64,000 nt of DNA from the NCBI RefSeq assembly GCF_035917275.1, contig NZ_CP108508.1, forward strand, positions 4,154,001 through 4,218,000, written 5' to 3'. The notes under the pieces were generated by a model. That model was given only the letters and a program-made list of their open reading frames with translations. It ran no database searches and had not been told where the DNA came from. The position numbers and the translations under genes were made by a program. Below are positions 44,159 through 52,843 of this stretch, piece by piece; positions within the stretch are counted from its first letter, which is position 1, and the number at the start of each line of letters is the position of its first letter. The DNA comes from Streptomyces sp. NBC_01237 (GTDB lineage: Bacteria; Actinomycetota; Actinomycetes; Streptomycetales; Streptomycetaceae).

Positions 44159-45382
44159 TCACTTCCCCTTCGGCACCTCGGCCAGCACCTCGGCCAGGAC
44201 GCGCGCCGCCCGTTCCGCGTCCGCGAACCCCACGTACAGCGGAGTGAACCCGAACCGCAGGACATCCGGTCGCCGCAGATCACCGACGACGCCCCGCTCG
44301 ATGAGCGCCCGCATCACCGGTTCGGCCTCCGCGCAGCGCAGCGCGACCTGGCTGCCGCGCTCCGCGTGCGCGAGAGGGGTGACCGAGCCGACCCGGCCGT
44401 CCGGCACATACGCGGCGACGCACTCCAGGAAGAAGTCCGTCAGCGCGAGGGACTTGGCCCGTACGGACTCGACGGACACCCCGTCCCAGACGTCCAGCGA
44501 GGCCTCCAGCGCCAGCATGGACAGGATGTCCGGGGTGCCGACCCGGCCCCGTACCGCACCGTCCGCCGGGGCGTACCCCGGCGTCATCGCGAACGGGTCC
44601 GCGTGCGACGTCCACCCCGGCAGGGGCGAGTCGAAGGCGGCCTGATGACGCTCGGCGACGTACAGGTAGGCGGGCGAACCGGGGCCGCCGTTCAGGTACT
44701 TGTACGTGCAGCCGACGGCCAGGTCCACCCCGTGCGCGTCCAGGCCGACCGGCAGGGCGCCCGCGCTGTGGCACAGGTCCCAGACCGCGAGGCCGCCCGC
44801 CGCGTGCACGGCGGCGGTCAGCCCGGGGAGGTCGTGGAGCCTGCCGGTGCGGTAGTCGACGTGGTTGAGCAGGACGAGGGCCGTACGGGGGCCCAGCGCG
44901 TCCGTCACCTCGGCGGGTGCGACCGGGACGATCCGGTGGCCGGTCATCCGGGCGGCGGACTCGGCGATGTACCCGTCCGTGGGAAACGTCGTCGCGTCAA
45001 CAAGGATCTCGTCGCGTCCGTCCGTCGCCAGCCGGCTCGCGGCGACGACCGCCTTGAAGACGTTCACGCTGGTCGAGTCGCCGACGACGATCTGCCCGGC
45101 GGCGGCCCCGACGAGCGGCGCGATCCGGTCGCCGATCCGTTCGGGCGCGGTCCACCAGCCGCTCTCGTCCCAGGACCGGATGCGCAGCTCGCCCCACTGG
45201 CGGGTGAGGACGTCCTGGACGCGGGCGGGTACATGGGCCGGCAGCGCACCCAGGGAGTTGCCGTCCAGGTAGACGGTGTCGTCGAGGGTGAACAGGGCGC
45301 GCCGGGAGGCGAGTTCGTCGGCGGCGTCGAGCGCGGCGGCCCGCGCGGCGAGGCCCGTCGTGGCCGTGGTGGTGTCAGACAT
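44159..45382 (-). CDS. kynU: Kynureninase
   Basis: 407 residues, standard length. A fold-type I PLP enzyme that cleaves kynurenine to anthranilate and alanine. The PLP lysine is Lys228 in VGCTYKYLNGGPGSPAYLYV, and the Asp/His of VWDLCHSAGALPVGLDAHGV line the cofactor. Start ATG 45382 overlaps the dioxygenase stop by 8 bp, indicating coupling. No kynurenine 3-monooxygenase gene is present, so the operon should yield anthranilate. Confidence 0.95.
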   Translation of the reverse strand: MSDTTTATTGLAARAAALDAADELASRRALFTLDDTVYLDGNSLGALPAHVPARVQDVLTRQWGELRIRSWDESGWWTAPERIGDRIAPLVGAAAGQIVVGDSTSVNVFKAVVAASRLATDGRDEILVDATTFPTDGYIAESAARMTGHRIVPVAPAEVTDALGPRTALVLLNHVDYRTGRLHDLPGLTAAVHAAGGLAVWDLCHSAGALPVGLDAHGVDLAVGCTYKYLNGGPGSPAYLYVAERHQAAFDSPLPGWTSHADPFAMTPGYAPADGAVRGRVGTPDILSMLALEASLDVWDGVSVESVRAKSLALTDFFLECVAAYVPDGRVGSVTPLAHAERGSQVALRCAEAEPVMRALIERGVVGDLRRPDVLRFGFTPLYVGFADAERAARVLAEVLAEVPKGK

Positions 45383-46223
45383 GGCTGCGCGCCGTCCAGA
45401 GTTCGGGGAACACGTTCTTCGTGGCCCGCTTCTCCAGCCAGGCCACTCCGGCGGAGCCGCCGGTGCCCGTCTTGGAACCCATCGCCCGCCGGGTGGCGAC
45501 GAGATGGTCGTTGCGCCAGCGCCAGACCAGTTCGCCGACGTCGGTCATCAGCTCACCGAGCCGGACGAGGTCGTCGTACCGCTCCGGATCGCCGTAGATC
45601 TCCGCCCAGACGGCCTCGATCTCGGGGGACGGCTCGTACTTCCGGGTCAGGTCCCGTCCGAGCACGGCCTGCGGCACGGCGTGGCCGCGCCGGGCGAGCA
45701 GGGCGAGGACCTCGTCGTACAGGCTGGGCTCGCCCAGCGCCTTCTCCAGCTCGGCGTGGACACGGGGCGCGCCCCGGTGCGGCACGAGCATGGAAGCGGA
45801 CTTGTCGCCGAGCAGGAACTCCATCCGCCGGTACATCGCCGACTGGAAGCCGGAGCCCTCGCCGAGCGCGCCGCGGTAGGAGTTGAACTGGCCGGGGGTG
45901 AGTGCGGCGAGCGGGGTCCAGGAGGCGTTGAGCGCCTCCAGTTCCCGCAGGGAGCGCTTCAGGGCGTCCCGGGCGACCGGTATGCGGTCCTCGCGCAGGG
46001 CGTGCGCCGCGGTCTCCCACTCATGGACGATGACGGTGAACCACAGCTCCATGACCTGGGTGGTGACCAGGAAGACCATTTCCCCGGGGTCGTCGGAGCG
46101 AAGCTGCTGGAGATGGGTCAGGACATCCGCCTGGACATAGTCCTCGTACGGAGTCGTTCCCGCGAAGTCCAGGTGCGGGGCCTGCGCACCGGTGGCTTCG
46201 GGGTCGGGGTGGTTGGTCGACAT
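45375..46223 (-). CDS. kynA: Tryptophan 2,3-dioxygenase
   Basis: 282 residues, heme-dependent, opens the indole ring of tryptophan to N-formylkynurenine. Family landmarks are TPYEDYVQADVLTHLQQ near the N-terminus, VMELWFTVIVHEWETA with the distal-side residues, and the heme-ligand region around VWRWRNDHLVATRRAMG. The final RAMGSKTGTGGSAGVAWLEK is also characteristic. First gene of the kynurenine operon; the DUF3151 gene upstream is separated by a strong terminator at 46382-46424. Confidence 0.95.
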   Translation of the reverse strand: MSTNHPDPEATGAQAPHLDFAGTTPYEDYVQADVLTHLQQLRSDDPGEMVFLVTTQVMELWFTVIVHEWETAAHALREDRIPVARDALKRSLRELEALNASWTPLAALTPGQFNSYRGALGEGSGFQSAMYRRMEFLLGDKSASMLVPHRGAPRVHAELEKALGEPSLYDEVLALLARRGHAVPQAVLGRDLTRKYEPSPEIEAVWAEIYGDPERYDDLVRLGELMTDVGELVWRWRNDHLVATRRAMGSKTGTGGSAGVAWLEKRATKNVFPELWTARSHV

Positions 46224-46381
46224 TTCTGTCTCCTCGACACGAGCTTCCGGGTAGCGGTCCGCCCCTTCCGTGAGGTGATGGAGCTCCGGTCCCCTGTTCG
46301 CATCCTAATCCTGGCGCGCGCCGGGCGTACCTCGGACCCGGCCGCCCTCCCGGCGCACGGCGGGGCGGGACACCGGGACGG

Positions 46382-46424
46382 CACCGGGGTCCGCGGGCGG
46401 TGGTGCGGCCCGCGGACCCCGGTG
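46382..46424 (-). terminator. Terminator after the DUF3151 gene
   Basis: Perfect 17-bp stem (46382-46398 with 46408-46424) and a nine-base loop GGTGGTGCG. It lies between the DUF3151 stop and the dioxygenase start, both on the minus strand. Confidence 0.85.
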
Positions 46425-46452
46425 ACCTGTACTGCGTACGGGCGGGGGCGGC

Positions 46453-46866
46453 TCAGCCCAGGATGTCGGCGGCGGTCGGCGAGGAGTCCCGCAGGAACGT
46501 CGAGCAGCGCTCGTACTCGTCCTGCTCGCCGATCGCCTGGGCGGCGCGGGCGAGGGCGTGCAGCGCGCGCAGGAAGCCGCGGTTCGGCTCGTGCTCGAAC
46601 GGGACGGGGCCGTGGCCCTTCCAGCCCGCGCGGCGCAGGGAGTCGAGGCCGCGGTGGTAGCCGGTACGGGCGTACGCGTACGACTCGACGACCCGGCCGC
46701 CCTCGAACGCCTCGTCGGCGAGCTGGGCCCAGGCCAGCGACGAGGTGGGGTACTTCGCCGCGACGTCGGCGGGCGGCGTACCGCCCGCGAGCAGCTCGCG
46801 GGGTTCGGGGTCGTCGGGCAGATGGGTCGGGGCAGGGCCCCCGAGAAGGTTCTCGTGGATGGACAT
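46453..46866 (-). CDS. DUF3151 family protein
   Basis: 137 residues from ATG 46866. Family-like start MSIHENLLGGPAPTHLPDDP followed by a helical body (AWAQLADEAFEGGRVVESYA ... GYHRGLDSLRRAGWKGHGPV ... RGFLRALHALARAAQAIGEQ) typical of actinobacterial DUF3151, whose helical repeats resemble TPR but whose role is unknown. Weak ribosome site. Separate transcription unit ended by the hairpin at 46382. Confidence 0.85.
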   Translation of the reverse strand: MSIHENLLGGPAPTHLPDDPEPRELLAGGTPPADVAAKYPTSSLAWAQLADEAFEGGRVVESYAYARTGYHRGLDSLRRAGWKGHGPVPFEHEPNRGFLRALHALARAAQAIGEQDEYERCSTFLRDSSPTAADILG

Positions 46867-46914
46867 GGGATCAAGTGTGCCTGGCACGGGGAGCCGGTGG
46901 GGCCGCACCCCGGT

Positions 46915-48423
46915 TCACGTTCCGGCACGTGTGTGCGGCTCGTGCTCCGGCTCCAGGGGCGGCGCCGCGACCCCGCAGTGCACGGCGCACTCCGGCCGGG
47001 TGTCGCGGTCCGCCGCGGGCGGGGTACGTACCGTCCAAAAGGCGATCACCGCACCGGCCACCAGCAGCCCTGCGCACATCGGCATGGCCCGCCGGAAGGT
47101 CGCGGCGAACTCGCCCGCGTCCCGGTACGCCTCCGGCCCCATGCCCGCGAGCAGCGGCAGCGCGGCCACCGCGATCAGCCCGGCGGCACGGGCCGCCGCG
47201 TTGTTGATGCCACTGGCCAGCCCCGCCCGCCCGGCGTCCACGGCGGCCAGGACGGTCGCGGTGAGCGGCGCGACGAGCGTGACCAGGCCCAGGCCGAGCA
47301 CCAGCACGGCGGGCAGCACGTCGCTCAGGTACGAGGTCACCGAGGCCCCGGGTCCCACCCGCAGCATCAGCAGCATCCCGGCGGCGGCCAGCAGCGGGCC
47401 GACGGTCAGCGGGATGCGGGGGCCGATGCGCCGCCCGAGGTCCCCCGCCGAGGCGGAGAACAGCAGCATCAGGACGGTGGTGGGCAGCAGCGCGGTGCCC
47501 GCGCCCAGTGCCGAGTACCCGGCGACCACCTGGAGCTGGATCGCGGAGAGGAAGAAGAAACCACCGAGAGCCGCGTACACACAGAACGTCACGATGTTGA
47601 CCGAGGTGAACAGCCGGGACCTGAAGATCGACGGCGGCAGCATCGGATCCGACCGCCGGCGCTCCACCTGCACGAACGCCACGCCGAGCAGCACCCCGCC
47701 CACGGCCGAGCCGATGACGAGCGGCGACGCACCGCTCCCCGGCGCCTCGATCAGCGCATAGGTCACCCCGGCGAGCGCGAGCGCCCCGAGCACGGCTCCC
47801 AGGACGTCGAACCGGCCGTGCGCCGCCGGGTCCCGGGACTCCGGTACGTGACGCAGCGCGACGGGCACACAGATCGCGGCGAGCGGCAGATTGAGCAGGA
47901 ACACCCATCGCCAGCCGGGCCCGTCGACGAGCCAGCCGCCGACGAAGGGCCCGACCGCGGCACCGACCCCGCCGAGCCCCGACCACAGGCCGACGGCGCG
48001 GGCCCGGTCGTCCGGGTGGAAGCTCGCCTGGATGAGGGCCAGCGATCCGGGGGTGAGCAGCGCCCCGCCGACCCCCTGGAGGGCCCGTGCGGCGATCAGC
48101 ACCGCGGCGTTCGGCGCCACCCCGCACAGCAGCGAGGCGAGCGCGAACCACACGACCCCGACGACGAAGACCCGCCGCCGCCCGTACCGGTCCCCGAGCG
48201 CCCCACCGAGCAGGATCAGCCCGGCGAGGGTGAGCATGTACGCGTTGACGGTCCACTGCAACGCGGCCAGATCGGTACCGAGGTCCTCGCCGATGCGGGG
48301 CAGGGCGACATTGATGACCGTGGAGTCCAGCATCGCCATGCTGGAGCCGAGCACCGTGGTCAGTACGACCCAACGCCCGACAGGCGACGCTACGCGAATG
48401 CTCCCCGGCTCGGCATCAGGCAT
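46915..48423 (-). CDS. MFS drug exporter, DHA2 (EmrB/QacA) family
   Basis: 502 residues with about 14 transmembrane segments. Motif A GDRYGRRRVF follows helix 2, motif C-like GVGAAVGPFVGGWLV lies in helix 5, and DSTVINVALPRIGEDL in helix 1 is the typical DHA2 signature. A proton-coupled exporter of hydrophobic drugs; no linked regulator. The start is uncertain (ATG 48423, or ATG 48459 with 12 further residues) because neither has a good ribosome site. Upstream lies a repeat-rich spacer. Confidence 0.9.
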   Translation of the reverse strand: MPDAEPGSIRVASPVGRWVVLTTVLGSSMAMLDSTVINVALPRIGEDLGTDLAALQWTVNAYMLTLAGLILLGGALGDRYGRRRVFVVGVVWFALASLLCGVAPNAAVLIAARALQGVGGALLTPGSLALIQASFHPDDRARAVGLWSGLGGVGAAVGPFVGGWLVDGPGWRWVFLLNLPLAAICVPVALRHVPESRDPAAHGRFDVLGAVLGALALAGVTYALIEAPGSGASPLVIGSAVGGVLLGVAFVQVERRRSDPMLPPSIFRSRLFTSVNIVTFCVYAALGGFFFLSAIQLQVVAGYSALGAGTALLPTTVLMLLFSASAGDLGRRIGPRIPLTVGPLLAAAGMLLMLRVGPGASVTSYLSDVLPAVLVLGLGLVTLVAPLTATVLAAVDAGRAGLASGINNAAARAAGLIAVAALPLLAGMGPEAYRDAGEFAATFRRAMPMCAGLLVAGAVIAFWTVRTPPAADRDTRPECAVHCGVAAPPLEPEHEPHTRAGT

Positions 48424-48980
48424 AGGAGCAGCATCCCCGCTACACACCGCACCGTCCATCGGAACCCAGCCCCGCCACTCATACCCCCAGCCCGGAACCC
48501 GGGACCCACCCGCGCCGGGCGCCCACATCCAGCCCACCCGGCACCCACACCCAGCCCACCCGGCGGCCAACCCCAGCCCACCCGGCAACCCCCACCCCAC
48601 CCCGGCCACACCCAGCCCGCCCGGCAACCCCCACCCCACTCCGGCCAAACCCAGCGCCCGCCCGGCGATTGAGGGCACCCTTCCCCGAGGTCCGGGGCAG
48701 CACCACCAACCCCCACCCCGGCCACACCCAGCCCGCCCGGCGATTGAGGGCACCCTCCCCCAGGGCCCGGGGCAGCACCACCAAACCCCACCCCGGCCAA
48801 ACCCCAGCCCGCCCGGCGATTGAGGGCACCCTCCCCCAGGGCCCGGGGCAGCACCACCAAACCCCACCCCGGCCACACCCAGCCCGCCCGGCGATTGAGG
48901 GCATCCTTCCCCGGGGTCCGGGGCAGCGCCCCGGTTTCGGGAAGGGGCGGGTAGGGGAACACGCCCGCCGCAGGCGCCCC
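48424..48980. repeat. Repeat-rich spacer with four ~75-bp tandem units
   Basis: The core CGCCCGGCGATTGAGGGCA recurs with GATTGAGG starting at 48667, 48742, 48818 and 48893 (periods 75, 76, 75), each followed by CCTYCCCC, a GGG(C/T)CCGGGGCAGC block and ACCCCACCCCGGCC. Decayed copies extend left to about 48500. A similar CGTCCGGCGTTTGAGGA element is, to my knowledge, widely dispersed in Streptomyces spacers. No gene here. Confidence 0.85.
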
Positions 48981-50144
48981 CTACCGCACCGCCCCCACCC
49001 CCCGTATCAACGCCTCCACCCCCGCCCCCACCTTGCTCCGCGGACACCCCACATTCAGCCGCAGGAACCCCTCCGCCCCGTACACCGCCCCCGGCATGAT
49101 CGCGACCTTCTCCCGCTCGATCAGCACCCGCTGCAACGCCTCGTCGTCCACGCCCAGCGGCCGCAGGTCGATCCACGCCAGGTAGCCCGCCTGCGGCGGC
49201 TGCCAGCCCAGCTCGGGGAAGGCCGTGTTCAGCCGTTCCGCGACCAGCTCCAGGTTCCCCGCCACATACGCCCGCACCGCGTCCAGCCACGGCCCGCCGT
49301 CCCGGTACGCCGCGATGTGCGCGGTCAGCGAGAGCACGGCCGGCGAGGCCAGCCCCTCCGCCGTCTCCATGCGCCGCAGGAACTCCGCCCGGTCGGCCGG
49401 ATCGCCGACGATCCCGTACGAACCCGTCAGCGCCGGAAAGTTGAACGACTTCGACGCGGAGCTGATCACCGCCCAGCGCCCCTCGCCACCCACCCGCGTC
49501 CACGGCACGTGCCGGTACCCCTCATGGACGAAGTCCGCGTGGATCTCGTCACTGATCACCGCCACCCCGTGCCGCCGGGCCGACTCCGCCATGGCCTCCA
49601 GCTCGGCCTCCGTCCACACCCGCCCGGTCGGATTGTGCGGCGAACACAGCACGAGCACCTTCGCGTCCGCCCGCGCCAGCTCCCGCTCCAGCGCCTCCGC
49701 GTCGCCCACCGGAACGCCCCGCAGCTCCCGCCCGAGCCCGGTGACCGCCTTGCGGAAACCGTCGTACGTGGGGGTGTGGACGACGACCCCGTCGCCCTTG
49801 AGCGTCCACATCTGCAACAGCTGCGAGAGCTGGCTGAGCACCGAGGGCGCGTAGACGAGCCGGTCCGTGTCGATCGTGGTGCCGTAGCGGGTCGCGTACC
49901 AGTGGGCTATCGCCGACCGGAAGTCGTCCTGCTGCCAGGTGGTGTAGCCGAACACCCCGTGATCGAGACGGGCCCGCAGCGCGCTCAGCACCTCGGGCGC
50001 CGTCTCGAAGTCCATGTCGGAGATGGTGAACGGCAGCAGACCGTCCACTCCGAACCGGTCGGCGACCCCGTCCCACTGGACGCACCAGGTACCGCGGCGG
50101 TCGACGACGGTGTCGAAGTCGTAGGACGAAATCGGCGTACTCAC
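48981..50144 (-). CDS. MalY/PatB-type aminotransferase (probable cystathionine beta-lyase)
   Basis: 387 residues, fold-type I PLP enzyme. The N-terminal FTISDMDFETAPEVLSALRA and YTTWQQDDFRSAIAHW typify the MalY/PatB group, and Lys232 in ISSASKSFNFPALTGSYGIV binds PLP; SPHNPTGRVWTEAEL and ISDEIHADFV complete the site. Such enzymes cleave carbon-sulphur bonds of cystathionine or related amino acids. Monocistronic: repeats downstream, and the aldolase terminator upstream. Confidence 0.9.
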   Translation of the reverse strand: MSTPISSYDFDTVVDRRGTWCVQWDGVADRFGVDGLLPFTISDMDFETAPEVLSALRARLDHGVFGYTTWQQDDFRSAIAHWYATRYGTTIDTDRLVYAPSVLSQLSQLLQMWTLKGDGVVVHTPTYDGFRKAVTGLGRELRGVPVGDAEALERELARADAKVLVLCSPHNPTGRVWTEAELEAMAESARRHGVAVISDEIHADFVHEGYRHVPWTRVGGEGRWAVISSASKSFNFPALTGSYGIVGDPADRAEFLRRMETAEGLASPAVLSLTAHIAAYRDGGPWLDAVRAYVAGNLELVAERLNTAFPELGWQPPQAGYLAWIDLRPLGVDDEALQRVLIEREKVAIMPGAVYGAEGFLRLNVGCPRSKVGAGVEALIRGVGAVR

Positions 50145-50191
50145 AACGGATCCCTCAATTCACTGCGTCATGGATGCCGCCCGGACATGCC

Positions 50192-50225
50192 GTGGGCCCG
50201 GTACCCCAAGGGGTACCGGGCCCAC
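50192..50225 (-). terminator. Terminator after fba
   Basis: Perfect 16-bp inverted repeat (50192-50207 with 50210-50225, loop AA), 18 bp after the aldolase stop. Confidence 0.9.
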
Positions 50226-50243
50226 GACGGATGTCCGTACGGA

Positions 50244-51266
50244 CTACTTCAGCTTCGTACCGGTGGAGCGCAGGTTCGCGCACGCCTCGGTGACACGCTT
50301 GGCCATGCCCGCCTCGGCGGACTTGCCCCAGCTGCGCGGGTCGTAGAACTTCTTGTTGCCGACCTCGCCGTCGACCTTCAGGACGCCGTCGTAGTTGCGG
50401 AACATGTGGTCCACGATCGGCCGGGTGAAGGCGTACTGGGTGTCGGTGTCGAGGTTCATCTTCACGACGCCGTTCTCCAGCGCGGTGGCGATCTCCTCGG
50501 CCGTGGAGCCGGAGCCGCCGTGGAAGACGAAGTCGAACGGGGAGGACTTGCCGTACTTGGCGCCGACGCCCTCCTGGAGGTCCTTCAGGAGCTCGGGGCG
50601 GAGCACGACGTTGCCCGGCTTGTAGACGCCGTGGACGTTGCCGAAGGAGGCGGCCAGCAGGTAGCGGCCCTTCTCGCCCAGGCCGAGCGCCTCGGCGGTA
50701 CGCAGCGCGTCGTCGACGGTCGTGTACAGCTCGTCGTTGATCTCGTGCGTGACGCCGTCCTCCTCGCCACCGGTCGGGGTGATCTCGACCTCAAGGATGA
50801 TCTTGGCGGCGGCGGCCTTGGCGAGCAGTTCCTGACCGATGGCCAGGTTGTCGGCGAGGGTCTCGGCCGAACCGTCCCACATGTGCGACTGGAACAGCGG
50901 GTTGAGGCCCTTGGCGACACGCTCCGCGGAGATGTCGATCAGCGGACGCACATAGGTGTCCAGCTTGTCCTTGGGGCAGTGGTCGGTGTGCAGCGCGACC
51001 GTGATGTCGTACTTGGCGGCGACAATGTGCGCGAACTCGGCCAGGGCTACGGCGCCCGTCACCATGTCCTTGTTGTACTGGCCGCCCAGGAACTCCGCCC
51101 CGCCGGTGGAGATCTGGACGATGCCGTCGCTCTCGGCCTCCGCGAAGCCGCGCAGCGCAGCGTGCAGGGTCTGGGTCGAGGTCACGTTGATGGCCGGGTA
51201 GGCGAACTTTCCTGCCTTCGCCCGGTCGAGCATCTCGGCGTAGACCTCGGGGGTTGCGATGGGCAT
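50244..51266 (-). CDS. fba: Class II fructose-bisphosphate aldolase
   Basis: 340 residues, zinc-dependent aldolase of glycolysis and gluconeogenesis interconverting fructose-1,6-bisphosphate with DHAP and glyceraldehyde-3-phosphate. Zinc and substrate motifs: LHTDHCPKDKLDTYVRP, EVEITPTGGEEDGV, SFGNVHGVYKPGN and FVFHGGSGSTAEEIATALEN. Highly conserved, start MPIATPEVYAEML secure. Followed by a strong terminator; upstream, the pyrE spacer contains the parS-bearing hairpin. Confidence 0.98.
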   Translation of the reverse strand: MPIATPEVYAEMLDRAKAGKFAYPAINVTSTQTLHAALRGFAEAESDGIVQISTGGAEFLGGQYNKDMVTGAVALAEFAHIVAAKYDITVALHTDHCPKDKLDTYVRPLIDISAERVAKGLNPLFQSHMWDGSAETLADNLAIGQELLAKAAAAKIILEVEITPTGGEEDGVTHEINDELYTTVDDALRTAEALGLGEKGRYLLAASFGNVHGVYKPGNVVLRPELLKDLQEGVGAKYGKSSPFDFVFHGGSGSTAEEIATALENGVVKMNLDTDTQYAFTRPIVDHMFRNYDGVLKVDGEVGNKKFYDPRSWGKSAEAGMAKRVTEACANLRSTGTKLK

Positions 51267-51392
51267 CTGACCGCTCCTTGGGATGTGCGGGTGTGCAGTG
51301 CTGGTCCCTGACCTGGGGGCGACGTCATCGTCGCCCCCATCTTCCCAGACTCCCGCCCCGGCTCCACCCGGAGGACCCCCACAGAAACGTGT

Positions 51393-51430
51393 CCGGGGTG
51401 GGAGGTTTCACGTGAAACCTCCCACCCCGG
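51393..51430. terminator. 38-bp perfect palindrome after pyrE containing a parS sequence
   Basis: 51393-51412 and 51411-51430 lie in a perfect 19+19 palindrome that would form a very stable hairpin, 26 bp after the pyrE stop. Its centre (51405-51418) is GTTTCACGTGAAAC, identical to the 14-bp ParB-binding parS consensus described for Streptomyces. It could act both as terminator and as centromere site. Confidence 0.8.
51405..51418. other. parS centromere site (ParB-binding)
   Basis: Exact GTTTCACGTGAAAC. Streptomyces parS sites cluster within a few hundred kilobases of oriC and nucleate ParB-DNA complexes for chromosome segregation. Location in a core-gene spacer fits. Only one exact copy noticed in this window. 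Confidence 0.8.
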
Positions 51431-51456
51431 AGAGAAACCGCAGGTCAAGCCAGGTA

Positions 51457-51996
51457 TCAGCTGAGGTCGAGGTCGGCCACCGAGTAGACCTGGACATACG
51501 GCAGCCCGGCTTCGGCGATCGCCGAAGCGGCACCCCGCTCCACGATCACGGCGACGGCGACCACCTCGCCACCCGCCTCGCGCACCGCCTCGACGGCGGT
51601 CAGCGGCGAACCGCCGGTGGTCGAGGTGTCCTCGACCACCAAGCAGCGACGGCCCTTGACGTCCGTGCCCTCGATGCGGCGCTGCATGCCGTGCGCCTTC
51701 TGCGCCTTGCGGACGACGAACGCGTCCAGGCTCCCCCCGCGTGCCGCGGAGGCGTGCAGCATCGACGTGGCGACCGGGTCGGCGCCCAGCGTCAGACCGC
51801 CGACGCAGTCGTAGTCCAGTGCGGCGGTGGCGTCGAGCATGACCTGGCCGACCATCGGCGCGGCCTTGCCGTCCAGCGTGATCCGGCGCAGGTCGATGTA
51901 CCAGTCGGCTTCCAGACCCGAGGAGAGGGTCACCTTGCCGTGCACCACGGCCTTGTCCTTGATCTGCTGGAGCAGGTCAGCGCGTACGTCAGTCAT
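51457..51996 (-). CDS. pyrE: Orotate phosphoribosyltransferase
   Basis: 179 residues, forms OMP from orotate and PRPP in pyrimidine synthesis. The PRPP-binding signature RCLVVEDTSTTGGSPLTAV and the ADWYIDLRRITLDGKA segment are intact. Closely follows the aldose-epimerase gene (30 bp), so probably the end of a coxG-like, epimerase, pyrE operon. Confidence 0.96.
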   Translation of the reverse strand: MTDVRADLLQQIKDKAVVHGKVTLSSGLEADWYIDLRRITLDGKAAPMVGQVMLDATAALDYDCVGGLTLGADPVATSMLHASAARGGSLDAFVVRKAQKAHGMQRRIEGTDVKGRRCLVVEDTSTTGGSPLTAVEAVREAGGEVVAVAVIVERGAASAIAEAGLPYVQVYSVADLDLS

Positions 51997-52026
51997 GTCA
52001 ACGAGGGTAAGCGCTGCCGCCCCCGC

Positions 52027-52821
52027 TCAGAGCCGCACCCAGCTCCAGGTGGTCGCGATCTCCAGCGGGTCGATCGGAGTGACCAGCCGGGGCGTGGTGT
52101 TCAGCCCGTTCGGCGGCCCGGACTGCGGCTCCACGCACACCGCCTCCTCCTGCTCGTCGTAGATCACGACCCACTCGTCCCGGCTCTTCACCGTCAGTTC
52201 CAGCTGCTCCGGCCAGGTGAGCTTCACATCGACTCCGTCGGGCATCCCGAAACAGTCGTCCCACGGGCCGGGCAGCGGGTCGATCCGCCGGCCGGTCGGC
52301 AGGTGGTCCTCGCCGCGCTCCTCCTGCCAGGCGGCGTCGAAGGTGAGCTGTGCGTCCCGGCCGCCGGTGTTCCGCCGGAACCAGGGATGCCAGCCGGCCT
52401 GCGCGGGGAAGGAATTCCCGTACGTCTCGACGGACAGCCGCAGCGTGAGCGAGTCCTCGGTCAGCTCGAAGGTCTGCGTCACCCGGCCCTCGTACGGCCA
52501 GGGCTCGGCGAGGTCGTAGTAGAAGGCCGCCTCCGCCGCATCCTCCCGGACGGTGTGCCAGGCCATGTCGCGGCCGGTGCCGTGGATGGCGTGCGGCGGG
52601 GCGTTCAGCGGCAACCGGTGGATCGCGTCACCGTTGCGGAACACCCCGTTCTCGGTACGTCCGCACCACGGCACCATCGGGAAGCAGCCGTACCGCTCCC
52701 CCTGGCGCAGCAGTTCGGTGCCACCGATCCGCAGGCTGCTGATCCGGCAGCCATGGACGGGGTCAACGGTCAACTCGGCGTCGCCGACGGTCAGCCGGAC
52801 GTTCTTCGCAGCTCTGCTCAC
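52027..52821 (-). CDS. Aldose 1-epimerase family protein
   Basis: 264 residues from GTG 52821 (GGGGGT upstream). Galactose-mutarotase fold: GCRISSLRIGGTELL, FPMVPWCGRTENGVF, the active-site histidines in HAIHGTGRDMAW and GWHPWFRR, and a C-terminal acidic EPQSGPPNGLNT. It interconverts sugar anomers or binds a hexose phosphate; substrate not evident. Sits between the CoxG-like and pyrE genes with short gaps (22 and 30 bp). Confidence 0.88.
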   Translation of the reverse strand: MSRAAKNVRLTVGDAELTVDPVHGCRISSLRIGGTELLRQGERYGCFPMVPWCGRTENGVFRNGDAIHRLPLNAPPHAIHGTGRDMAWHTVREDAAEAAFYYDLAEPWPYEGRVTQTFELTEDSLTLRLSVETYGNSFPAQAGWHPWFRRNTGGRDAQLTFDAAWQEERGEDHLPTGRRIDPLPGPWDDCFGMPDGVDVKLTWPEQLELTVKSRDEWVVIYDEQEEAVCVEPQSGPPNGLNTTPRLVTPIDPLEIATTWSWVRL

Positions 52822-52843
52822 ACCCCCGACACTACTGGCGCCG

